Assembly: GCA_900317025.1 (NCBI GenBank)
Contig: ONFG01000010.1
Location: forward strand, 1 to 42,576
Length of the DNA: 42,576 nucleotides
Source of the DNA: an uncultured Eubacteriales bacterium
Lineage (GTDB): Bacteria > Bacillota > Clostridia > Oscillospirales > Acutalibacteraceae
Reading direction: 5' to 3'
The notes under the pieces are model-generated. The model saw only the letters and a program-made list of their open reading frames with translations. It did no database searches and was not told the origin of the DNA. This document shows positions 16,685 through 23,721 of this stretch, in pieces (the stretch's first letter is position 1; the number at the start of each line of letters is the position of its first letter). Both the position numbers and the translations under genes were made by a program.

Positions 16685-17320
16685 TCAAAGCGCAGAATAG
16701 CCGTAGCTGTTTACGAGCGCTTCTATTTTTTTGCCCTCGTCGCAGAACGGGCAGCGGTTGGGCTTATAGCTCTGGTAATCCCCGAGATCGTTCGGATCGA
16801 AGATTGACTTTACGGGGTGATTATCGCACTCGCCGACCGTTGCGAAGATAGCGGCAACGCCGACGACCTTGCCCCCGTAATAATTTATGGCGTCCATAGC
16901 AGCAAGCGCGCTCTTACCGGTCGTAACGGAAGCCGCAAGAACGAGGACATTTTTGCCCGAAAGCATCGGCACGAGATTATCCCTGAACATCATTTGACCG
17001 CCCGAGATATACTCCGGAGAGAGGACGTAGATCGGGTGATTTGCGTTGATATTGAGGTAATGATCCTGCGTAAGCTCACTTGCCATGCAGGTACCGACTA
17101 CCTCCATGCCGTCAATGCAGAGAATGCTGTCGATGATCGTATTGGCGCGGTAGCTTTCGCAAAGCTCCTTAGCAACGGCCTTCGCCTCGGCGAGGTTCAT
17201 TTTCTGAGTAGTAACATCGACGAAGTAATTGGTATGGCTGTGCATCGTTGCAAAATGCCCCTTCTTCACACGCAGATAAACGTCGCTGTTTTTCGTTCTT
17301 ATCAAATATTCTTCTGCCAT
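16685..17320 (-). CDS. Atypical phosphoribosyltransferase-fold protein (OPRT-like)
   Basis: 211 residues. The central stretch LVLAASVTTGKSALAAMDAI (about 126-145) sits where PRTases have the PRPP loop, but the usual acidic pair (as in VDDVxTTG) is replaced by Ala-Ala. Proteins like this tend to be labelled orotate phosphoribosyltransferase, yet no other pyr gene is adjacent. The C-terminus has a CPFC pair (near 192-195) in a conserved-looking tail. A solitary, possibly regulatory or altered-specificity PRTase is as likely as OPRT. GAGGTGA precedes ATG 17320; the promoter is at 17361-17389. Confidence 0.7.
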   Translation of the reverse strand: MAEEYLIRTKNSDVYLRVKKGHFATMHSHTNYFVDVTTQKMNLAEAKAVAKELCESYRANTIIDSILCIDGMEVVGTCMASELTQDHYLNINANHPIYVLSPEYISGGQMMFRDNLVPMLSGKNVLVLAASVTTGKSALAAMDAINYYGGKVVGVAAIFATVGECDNHPVKSIFDPNDLGDYQSYKPNRCPFCDEGKKIEALVNSYGYSAL

Positions 17321-17360
17321 GGTTTCACCTCATTAACAAAACATTTTAGCTTCGTATTTA

Positions 17361-17389
17361 ATATTACTACACTTTCACAAATAAATCAA
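17361..17389 (-). promoter_or_regulatory. Promoter of the phosphoribosyltransferase gene
   Basis: Minus strand: -35 TTGATT (17389-17384), 17-base spacer, -10 TAATAT (17366-17361), about 40 bases from the start codon. Confidence 0.75.
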
Positions 17390-17634
17390 GAGATTTCTGT
17401 ACATTTTTTTGAGAATGAGGCAGAATAATAGGCAGCGTCTATGCCAGGAAGTGGAAATCCGCTCTTGCTTGAAAACGGATCTATCTTACATTCTATTGTA
17501 GTTATCCATTTCTTCCGATATCCTTTTCTCAGCATAAACGCGGTCTTTTTTAACTCCATCTCGAAGCAACTCTGTTAAACCGGAATGGTATACTAAAACT
17601 ACAGTCGACAAACACCTTGAAAGGAAAAAGAGCA
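17390..17634. other. Spacer next to the IS remnant
   Basis: About 245 bases, AT-rich, with no intact gene. On the minus strand a protein-like open stretch ending at 17486 (…ELLRDGVKKDR…SEEMDNYNRM) has no start codon and may be the tail of a destroyed gene or chance. An extended -10 TGGTATACT at 17586-17594 points right toward the transposase remnant. Confidence 0.4.
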
Positions 17635-17846
17635 ATGAAGTACAACAAAGAATTCAAGGCGGAAGCCTTAAAGCTATCAGGTAAAATAGGTGTTAAGAAG
17701 GCTGCACAGCAGCTCGGACTGAACTACTACACGCTCGCCGACCGGCGCAATGATAGAAAGGCGTATCCCTACTTACAAGTTGACCTGTGAGCAAGTTAAG
17801 ACAGAAATATTCAGATATATCTTTGATACTACAATACACTAAGAGT
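17635..17846 (+). pseudogene. Internally deleted IS3-type transposase remnant
   Basis: The ATG at 17635, after a good GAAAGGA site, opens 51 codons ending at 17790. The first 39 residues (MKYNKEFKAEALKLSGKIGV, then KKAAQQLGLNYYTLAD) are the helix-turn-helix start of an IS3-family OrfA. The reading then shifts: in another frame, from about 17752, RIPTYKLTCEQVKTEIFRYIF, and after a further shift YYNTLRV, resemble the C-terminal end of OrfB, the DDE transposase. The middle of the element, including the catalytic core, is therefore missing. The element is dead; terminal inverted repeats could not be identified. Confidence 0.65.
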
Positions 17847-17880
17847 GCAGCCGTGCGCTGACATAACGCACGCCTGCAGA
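17846..17880. other. Hairpin next to the stop of the 17885 gene
   Basis: GCAG(N)CGTGCG-type arms pair over 17847-17879 with one mismatch. There is no T run on either strand, so it may be part of the old IS end or a weak terminator rather than a clear intrinsic one. Confidence 0.4.
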
Positions 17881-17884
17881 TCAT

Positions 17885-18301
17885 TTATTGATCCTTTAAA
17901 ACGCCCTTGGAGATCGAGTACACCCTGAAATAGCGGCACCAATCGTCCGTTTCGATGAGCACATAAGTCTTGCCGCCGCTGCCTTCATAGATAAAGGCGC
18001 TGCCCATCCTGTCAACTCTTTTATAATCAGCCATGACCGTGGCATCAAAAAGCCAATAGCTTCTTGATAGAACATAGTCATATGTTTCGTTTCCGCCGAT
18101 CCTGACGTAGTCTTTAAGGTTAAGGTCGACCATCATAACGTCTTCATATGTGGCAGTGCCGGTATCGTAGACCTCGAGGTATTCTTCGATCTCGCTTTTG
18201 CTGTACAGCAGCATTACGAATATTAAGGCTTCGATTACAAGCACCGCCGTGAGGCAGATGAGCAGCGCTCTTTTTACCCTTTTTGCAATTATCTTTTTCA
18301 T
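17885..18301 (-). CDS. Small single-helix membrane protein, unknown function
   Basis: 138 residues. A basic N-terminus (MKKIIAKRVKRA) and one hydrophobic helix (about 12-32) are followed by an extracellular domain of about 100 residues with many Tyr and Asp (DYVLSRSYWLFDATVMADYK, later VLIETDDW). No known family is recognised. It starts 13 bases after the anti-sigma gene's stop, so it is likely the third gene of the ECF operon and may belong to the stress response that the sigma factor controls. Confidence 0.72.
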   Translation of the reverse strand: MKKIIAKRVKRALLICLTAVLVIEALIFVMLLYSKSEIEEYLEVYDTGTATYEDVMMVDLNLKDYVRIGGNETYDYVLSRSYWLFDATVMADYKRVDRMGSAFIYEGSGGKTYVLIETDDWCRYFRVYSISKGVLKDQ

Positions 18302-18314
18302 TGATGCTCACCCG

Positions 18315-19364
18315 TCAATATCGTTCGTTTTCCTTTATAAAGCTGAATTCGTAAAGAGGTTCGCCCATGTTTACGATGTCGTTCACAGGAAATGTGATGA
18401 AAGGGCTGTTACTGCCGTCAAAAATTAGCGAACAGCACAGCTCGTCAGTCCCGTCTTCTTTTTTTCGCGAGAAAAGCGAAGCCCTGCCGGAGATGCCCTC
18501 CTCGGAGGTCCCGTAAGCGGTAAACGAACCGTCGGGCGAAATGACGAGCGACGTTATCTTGCCGTAGCCACCGGCATTTTTGTAAACTCCGGCAAGCGAT
18601 CCGAAATATGCGGAAAGCTCGCCCGTTTCTTCAAATTTGTCGATAACGAGCGGAAGTCGGCGGAAGTATGCGCCCTTTGGCGACTCGTTTTCAAGGTCTC
18701 CCGACTCAGTATCCGAGCTTACGGGAAAGCTGTTCCAGAGAAGCTCGTCGTCGGTGTAAAAATTGAAAAACATTCTCGAAGCGCCGTTTTCACTCTCACC
18801 CTGTTCGATACGCACGCTGCCAGTCAGGGTGTGACCATCGTTTTCGTAGGTGAAGCTTCCGCTGTTGTCGATAGTCAGCTTATCGTTCCAAAGGCTGCTT
18901 TCGAGGTACCACGTCCCGGCGATGACGGAAACGTCGAGGTGTATGCTGTCGGGATCGGGCTGAGTGGTGTATGGCATATACCCGGAAGCGGTGTTTGCGG
19001 TGCCTGATGTGACCGCATCGTCAAAGGTCTCGGCGGGAACAGCTGCGATTGGTCTTTTCGGCAATACAGCGGCGCTCTTTATCGCAAACACCGCCGCTGC
19101 CGTTACAACGAGGCAGGCTGCCGCAGCTCCGATTCGCCTGAGCTTCAACGTGTCGGAAATATTGATGACACTGAGCGAGTTATCGAGCACTTGCCGGGGT
19201 GACGCACTTAAATACGTATCGGCAGCCTTAGCCTTGCGGACGCTCGCCTTATACATCGCGTTCCTGCACTTTCGGGAAATGTGCGGCTGCTTTTTTTCGA
19301 TCTCGCCGAGGACATCGTCGGGGGCGTTTTCAAGAAGCTTGAATATATCTTTAGTTTTACTCAT
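18315..19364 (-). CDS. Probable membrane anti-sigma factor
   Basis: 349 residues from ATG 19364 (AAGGGGGC upstream). The N-terminal cytoplasmic part (about 1-72) contains Lys/Arg-rich helices. One transmembrane helix (about 77-97) follows, then an extracellular region (about 120-349) with beta-rich repeats such as GTWYLESSLWNDKLTIDNSG and AYFGSLAGVYKNAGGYGKIT, lipocalin-like in feel but unassigned. Position decides the call: it starts 13 bases after the sigma gene stop, the usual arrangement for ECF sigma/anti-sigma pairs. I do not see a zinc (HxxxCxxC) motif. Confidence 0.72.
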   Translation of the reverse strand: MSKTKDIFKLLENAPDDVLGEIEKKQPHISRKCRNAMYKASVRKAKAADTYLSASPRQVLDNSLSVINISDTLKLRRIGAAAACLVVTAAAVFAIKSAAVLPKRPIAAVPAETFDDAVTSGTANTASGYMPYTTQPDPDSIHLDVSVIAGTWYLESSLWNDKLTIDNSGSFTYENDGHTLTGSVRIEQGESENGASRMFFNFYTDDELLWNSFPVSSDTESGDLENESPKGAYFRRLPLVIDKFEETGELSAYFGSLAGVYKNAGGYGKITSLVISPDGSFTAYGTSEEGISGRASLFSRKKEDGTDELCCSLIFDGSNSPFITFPVNDIVNMGEPLYEFSFIKENERY

Positions 19365-19377
19365 TTCTCTGCCCCCT

Positions 19378-19944
19378 TTACTGAGTGATGCCCGCCGCTT
19401 TAAGGCATTCACGAAGCCTTTTGAGCGCCCGGCTGCAGCGTGTTCGCACGGCTGTAGAGGTCATTGACAGGTCGGCGGCGATCTCCTTTGACGTACGGTC
19501 GAAATAATACCTTTGAAAGACAATTGTGGAATCCGGCTCCCCCAGGTCGCTTATCAGCTTTAAGACAAGCCTCTGAAGTTCCGAGCGTTCCGCTTCTTCT
19601 TCAAGGTCAAAGCCGGAATCGAGCGCCGACATATCGTCTTCGTAAAGCGAAACTACAGGAGGATTATTACCGGTAAGGCTTCTGTAGCGGTCTATCGCTC
19701 TGCGCTTTGCGAACGTAGAGACGAGCGGCTTCAGCTCTCCGTCGGTCATATCTCCGGGATCAAGCCTTCGGTACAGCTCGGCGAAGACATCGCTTACACA
19801 TTCCTCGACGTCCTCTTTGCGGGCGGTAAGACGCAGTCTGTTGTGCGCGACCGTATAGACGTAGGCACAGTATTCGTCGAAAAGCGCACGGTGCGCCTTA
19901 TTAGGCGATCTGCCGTAAAGCCTTTTATACTCGCTTCCTGTCAT
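19378..19944 (-). CDS. ECF (extracytoplasmic function) RNA polymerase sigma factor
   Basis: 188 residues. Region 2 spans about 20-90 (FDEYCAYVYTVAHNRL, EECVSDVFAELYRRL, then AIDRYRS); region 4 spans about 120-180 (LGEPDSTIVFQRYYFDRTSKE then IAADLSMTSTAVRTRCSRALKRLR). I choose ATG 19944 because GAGGTG lies seven bases upstream; a GTG three codons earlier would overlap the ribosome site. It would direct RNA polymerase to stress or envelope promoters and be held by the membrane protein encoded downstream. Autoregulation is usual but no promoter box is evident. Confidence 0.93.
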   Translation of the reverse strand: MTGSEYKRLYGRSPNKAHRALFDEYCAYVYTVAHNRLRLTARKEDVEECVSDVFAELYRRLDPGDMTDGELKPLVSTFAKRRAIDRYRSLTGNNPPVVSLYEDDMSALDSGFDLEEEAERSELQRLVLKLISDLGEPDSTIVFQRYYFDRTSKEIAADLSMTSTAVRTRCSRALKRLRECLKAAGITQ

Positions 19945-20160
19945 CGTCGTCACCTCTTCCCGAACTTACCTTGTCCAGAGTTTTCCATTTCAATTATACA
20001 CTATCGAAGTATATCAAACAACTGTTACAAATGCAAGCAATATGCGTTTATACTTTTTTGTGATCCTCCCCTGTCTCCACACCGAAAGCCGCTTGCAAAA
20101 TCTATACACTCAGAGAGTGAGTCGTAAAGCAGCGGCAGTCGGCTCTGTTTTCTCCGACAA

Positions 20161-20190
20161 AAAAGAGCGGTCAAAAGTGACCGCTCTTTT
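20161..20190 (-). terminator. Terminator of the nitrogen/DAP operon
   Basis: Minus strand: GAGCGGTCA, a CTTT loop and TGACCGCTC, followed by TTTT. It begins 17 bases after the dapL stop and so closes the long glnA-to-dapL unit. Also T-rich on the plus strand. Confidence 0.88.
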
Positions 20191-20206
20191 AGTATTTTGT
20201 ATTCCG

Positions 20207-21385
20207 TTATTTAAGACTTTCGGTTAGGCGCTGCATCGCTTCTTTCGTCGCTTCATAGCTTGCGAAGGAAGTAAACCTCATACAGCCCTTGCCGCATTCG
20301 CCGAAGCCCTCACCCGGGGTGGCAACGACGTTTGCCTTTTCAAGGAGAAAGTCGAAGAACTCCCAGCTTCCCATGTTGTTCGGGCAGGAGATCCAGATGT
20401 AAGGCGAATTTTTGCCGCCGGTGTATTCGATGCCGAGGGCGTCCATCGTCTGCATTATCAGGGAAGCGTTGCGCTTGTAATACTCGATGTTTTCCCTCGT
20501 CTGGCGCCGACCTTCGGGCGAGAATACCGCCTCTGCCGCGCGCTGCACGGGGTAGGACACGCCGTTGAATTTCGACGACTGGCGTCTGTACCAAAGCTTT
20601 CCGATACTGTGACCGTCGCGCTCCATCTCCTTCGGGATAACGGTGTAGCCGCAGCGAAGCCCGGTGAAGCCCGCAGTCTTGGAAAGAGAACAGAACTCAA
20701 TGGCGCATTGCCTTGCGCCCACGATGGCGAAGATACTTCTCGGCTTGTCGTCCGAGATGAACGCTTCATACGCACTGTCGTAGAGAATAATAGCATCGTT
20801 TTTGATTGCATATTCTACCCACTGCTCTAACTGTTCTTTTGTATACGCTGCACCCGTCGGGTTGTTAGGGGAGCAAAGGTAGATCACATCGGGGTGAATT
20901 GTCTCGTCCGGTGTTGCGCAGAAGCTGTTTTCCTTTGTAGACGGGGCGATTACGATCTTCCTGCCTGCCATAATATTTGTATCGACGTAAACGGGATAGA
21001 CGGGGTCGGTAACGAGGACGGTGCTGTCAGTCGAGAATATGTCGCCGATGTTGCCGCAGTCGCTCTTTGCGCCGTCGTTTACATATACCTCGTCTGCGCC
21101 GACAAGGACGCCGAACGAAGCGTAGTAGCCACTGATCGCCTTCCTCAGGAATTCATATCCTTCGTAACTCGGGTAACCCTTGAAGGTCTCGGCCTTGCCC
21201 ATCTCGTCGGCGGCTTTCTTTATCGCCTCAACAACAACGGGCGCAAGCGGCAGCGTTACGTCGCCAATGCCCATTCTGATGATCTTCTTGTCGGGATTAG
21301 CCGCCGCGTATTTCTCCGTTCTGTCGGCGACCTCGGCAAAGAGGTAGCTTTCAACAAGGTTATCAAAATTTCTGTTGATCTTCAT
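20207..21385 (-). CDS. dapL: LL-diaminopimelate aminotransferase
   Basis: 392 residues, a PLP-dependent class I aminotransferase. It converts tetrahydrodipicolinate directly to LL-diaminopimelate with glutamate as amino donor, bypassing the acetyl or succinyl route. Visible: GIGDVTLPL (39-47), the NDGAKSDCGNI stretch near 103-113, PNNPTGA, the SLSKTAGF motif with PLP-binding Lys236, and FTSFA near the end. The ATG at 21385 has GGAGGA upstream and lies two bases after the dapF stop, so the two are translationally close. A much longer frame upstream overlaps dapF and is not real. The length is near that of family members. Confidence 0.95.
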   Translation of the reverse strand: MKINRNFDNLVESYLFAEVADRTEKYAAANPDKKIIRMGIGDVTLPLAPVVVEAIKKAADEMGKAETFKGYPSYEGYEFLRKAISGYYASFGVLVGADEVYVNDGAKSDCGNIGDIFSTDSTVLVTDPVYPVYVDTNIMAGRKIVIAPSTKENSFCATPDETIHPDVIYLCSPNNPTGAAYTKEQLEQWVEYAIKNDAIILYDSAYEAFISDDKPRSIFAIVGARQCAIEFCSLSKTAGFTGLRCGYTVIPKEMERDGHSIGKLWYRRQSSKFNGVSYPVQRAAEAVFSPEGRRQTRENIEYYKRNASLIMQTMDALGIEYTGGKNSPYIWISCPNNMGSWEFFDFLLEKANVVATPGEGFGECGKGCMRFTSFASYEATKEAMQRLTESLK

Positions 21386-21387
21386 TT

Positions 21388-22197
21388 TTATTCCTCCACA
21401 ACACCGTCGAATACGAACTCGGCGGGGCCTGTCATGAGCACCTTCTCGTCGGTGTAGACAATAGTCAGTGTACCGCCGAGCAGGTGAACGTTTACAGGTT
21501 CGTTTTTCGGCACAAGACCGTTTGCGGCCGCCGCCGTCACGGTTGCGCAGGCGCCCGTTCCGCAGGCGAGAGTTTCGCCGCTGCCCCTCTCCCACACTCT
21601 CATGCGAAGGTCGTTCTTACCGAGGACGTTCACAAATTCCACGTTTGCCCTGTCGGGGAAAACTTTGTGGTTTTCAAGCGGTCTGCCGAGCTTTTCAAGC
21701 TCGAGAGACGTGGTGTCTTCCTCGGTAAAGATAACGCAATGGGGGTTGCCCATATCGACAAATGTATAGACGTACTCGCCATTTTCCGTCTTGATAGGCT
21801 CCGAGAGCGCTCCGATTATGGGCTTACCCATATCGACTGTAACGCTCTGCGCCTTATGGTCATTCCCGGTTATATCAAGCGTTTTTATGCCGGACTTCGT
21901 CTCGAGCGTGACCTTTGTCTTGTCGGTAAGACCGCGCTCATAAACGTATTTCGCGATACACCTTGACGCGTTGCCGCACATCGCACCCTCGCTGCCGTCG
22001 GCGTTGAACATTCTCATCCTGAAATCAGCCTTGTCCGAAGGCATGATAAGGACTATCCCGTCGCCGCCAACGCCGAAATGCCTGTCGGAAAGTTTTATAG
22101 ACAGCTTCTCCGGATCCTTCGGCTGCGCCTTGCTGACGCAGTCGAAGTAGATGTAATCGTTGCCGAGACCGTGCATTTTTGTAAACTCCAATGACAT
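21388..22197 (-). CDS. dapF: Diaminopimelate epimerase
   Basis: 269 residues. It turns LL- into meso-diaminopimelate for peptidoglycan and lysine. The two active-site cysteines are Cys74 in GAMCGNASRC and Cys212 in ETLACGTGAC; the N-terminal MHGLGNDY is also classical. I start at ATG 22197 because GGAG lies nine bases before it, while the ATG at 22206 directly abuts that site. It sits between gltD and dapL. The sequence-wise neighbour DapL makes its substrate, so the two last steps to meso-DAP are paired. Confidence 0.96.
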   Translation of the reverse strand: MSLEFTKMHGLGNDYIYFDCVSKAQPKDPEKLSIKLSDRHFGVGGDGIVLIMPSDKADFRMRMFNADGSEGAMCGNASRCIAKYVYERGLTDKTKVTLETKSGIKTLDITGNDHKAQSVTVDMGKPIIGALSEPIKTENGEYVYTFVDMGNPHCVIFTEEDTTSLELEKLGRPLENHKVFPDRANVEFVNVLGKNDLRMRVWERGSGETLACGTGACATVTAAAANGLVPKNEPVNVHLLGGTLTIVYTDEKVLMTGPAEFVFDGVVEE

Positions 22198-22233
22198 TTT
22201 TTCCATCTCCGTTTTTATGATGAACGATGATCG

Positions 22234-23721
22234 TCAGATCATGTTGGTGTAGCGCATGAGGAACTCGTCGACCTCACGTGCTGCGGCTCTTCCCTCCGAG
22301 ATCGCCCACACCACAAGGCTCTGACCTCTGTGCATATCTCCCGCGGTAAAGACCTTAGGCACGTTCGTCGAATAGCGGCCTTCTTCTGTTGCAACATTCG
22401 TTCTGGCGTTTGTCTCTACGCCGAACGCCATTGTTACATAATCGCACGAGCCGAGGAAGCCTGCGGCTATTAGCAGCATTTCTGCTTCTACCATTCTTTC
22501 GCTGCCCTCGACGGGGGTCATAACGGTGCGGGCCGTTTCTTCGTCCTTTTTAGGCTCGAGAGAGACAAGCTCTGCCGCTTTGAGGCAGCCGTTATCATCG
22601 CCGATAAGCTTTTTGATCGTCGTCTGATATACCCTCGGGTCGCTGCCGAAGACGGCCGCCGCTTCCTGCTGACCGTAATCGGTCTTGCAGACTCTCGGCC
22701 ACTGAGGCCATGCGTTGTCGTGCGTGCGCTCATCGGGAAGCTTCGGCATCATTTCAAGCTGCGTTATAGAGCGGCAGCCGTGGCGTATACAGGTGCCTAC
22801 GCAGTCGTTGCCGGTGTCGCCGCCGCCGACCACAAGGACGTTTTTATCCTTCGCGCTGATGAAGTTACCGTTTTCATATTCGCCATCGAGAAGCGCCTTT
22901 GTTGTTGATTTAAGGAAATCGACAGCGAAGTGGATGCCGGAAAGCTCTCTGCCTTCGACCTTGAGGTCTCTTGGTTTCGACGCGCCGCAGCAAAGAACGA
23001 CGGCGTCAAAGTTATCCATGATCTCGTCAGCGGAGACGTTTTCGCCGACGTCGCAGTTTGTTTTGAAGACAACGCCCTCGTTTTCCATGAGGCGGACTCT
23101 TCGCATAACGACACTTTTGTCGAGCTTCATGTTCGGGATACCGTACATTAGAAGTCCGCCTAGGCGGTCAGATCTTTCAAAGACCGTGACCTCGTGACCA
23201 CGCTTGTTGAGCATATCTGCGCAGGCAAGACCGGACGGACCCGAACCGATCACCGCCACACGCTTTCCGGAGCGCACCTTCGGCGGATCCGGCTTGATGT
23301 AACCCTCGGAGAAGCCGTACTCTACAATAGCAAGCTCGTTGTCGTGAACTGTAACGGGGCTGTCGTTTAAGCCGCAGGTGCAGGCGGCTTCACAGAGTGC
23401 CGGGCAAACTCTGCCGGTAAACTCCGGGAAGCTGTTTGTTTTGAGAAGTCTGCTCAAAGCGTGCTCCATGTGACCGTTGTAAAGCTCGTCGTTCCACTCG
23501 GGTATGAGGTTATGGAGCGGGCAGCCCGATACCATGCCGTGAAGCTTCATCGCGGACTGGCAGAAGGGTACGCCGCAGTTCATGCAGCGTGCTGCCTGGC
23601 GCACTCTCTCCTCGCGATTGAGCGGAGAGTGGAATTCGCTGAAATCCTTAATTCTCATTTCCGGTGAAACGGTGCCGTTGTTTTCCCTTTCATACTCAAG
23701 GAAGCCTGTAGGTTTACCCAT
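22234..23721 (-). CDS. gltD: Glutamate synthase small (beta) subunit
   Basis: 495 residues. It passes electrons from NAD(P)H through FAD and [4Fe-4S] clusters to the large subunit. The N-terminal cluster cysteines are in ARCMNCGVPFCQ, SGCPLHNLIPEW and GRVCPALCEAACTCG. The FAD-binding motif is AVIGSGPSGLACA (about 155-168), the NADPH one VLVVGGGDTGND (near 290). The end GDMHRGQSLVVWAISEGR is conserved. Its start overlaps the gltB stop by eight bases, so the subunits are translationally coupled. Confidence 0.97.
   Translation of the reverse strand: MGKPTGFLEYERENNGTVSPEMRIKDFSEFHSPLNREERVRQAARCMNCGVPFCQSAMKLHGMVSGCPLHNLIPEWNDELYNGHMEHALSRLLKTNSFPEFTGRVCPALCEAACTCGLNDSPVTVHDNELAIVEYGFSEGYIKPDPPKVRSGKRVAVIGSGPSGLACADMLNKRGHEVTVFERSDRLGGLLMYGIPNMKLDKSVVMRRVRLMENEGVVFKTNCDVGENVSADEIMDNFDAVVLCCGASKPRDLKVEGRELSGIHFAVDFLKSTTKALLDGEYENGNFISAKDKNVLVVGGGDTGNDCVGTCIRHGCRSITQLEMMPKLPDERTHDNAWPQWPRVCKTDYGQQEAAAVFGSDPRVYQTTIKKLIGDDNGCLKAAELVSLEPKKDEETARTVMTPVEGSERMVEAEMLLIAAGFLGSCDYVTMAFGVETNARTNVATEEGRYSTNVPKVFTAGDMHRGQSLVVWAISEGRAAAREVDEFLMRYTNMI

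Noticed and set aside
21386-21595. N-terminal extension of DapL by 70 residues
   Set aside because: It lies wholly inside dapF, is Arg-rich out-of-frame translation, and a good GGAGGA site precedes ATG 21385.
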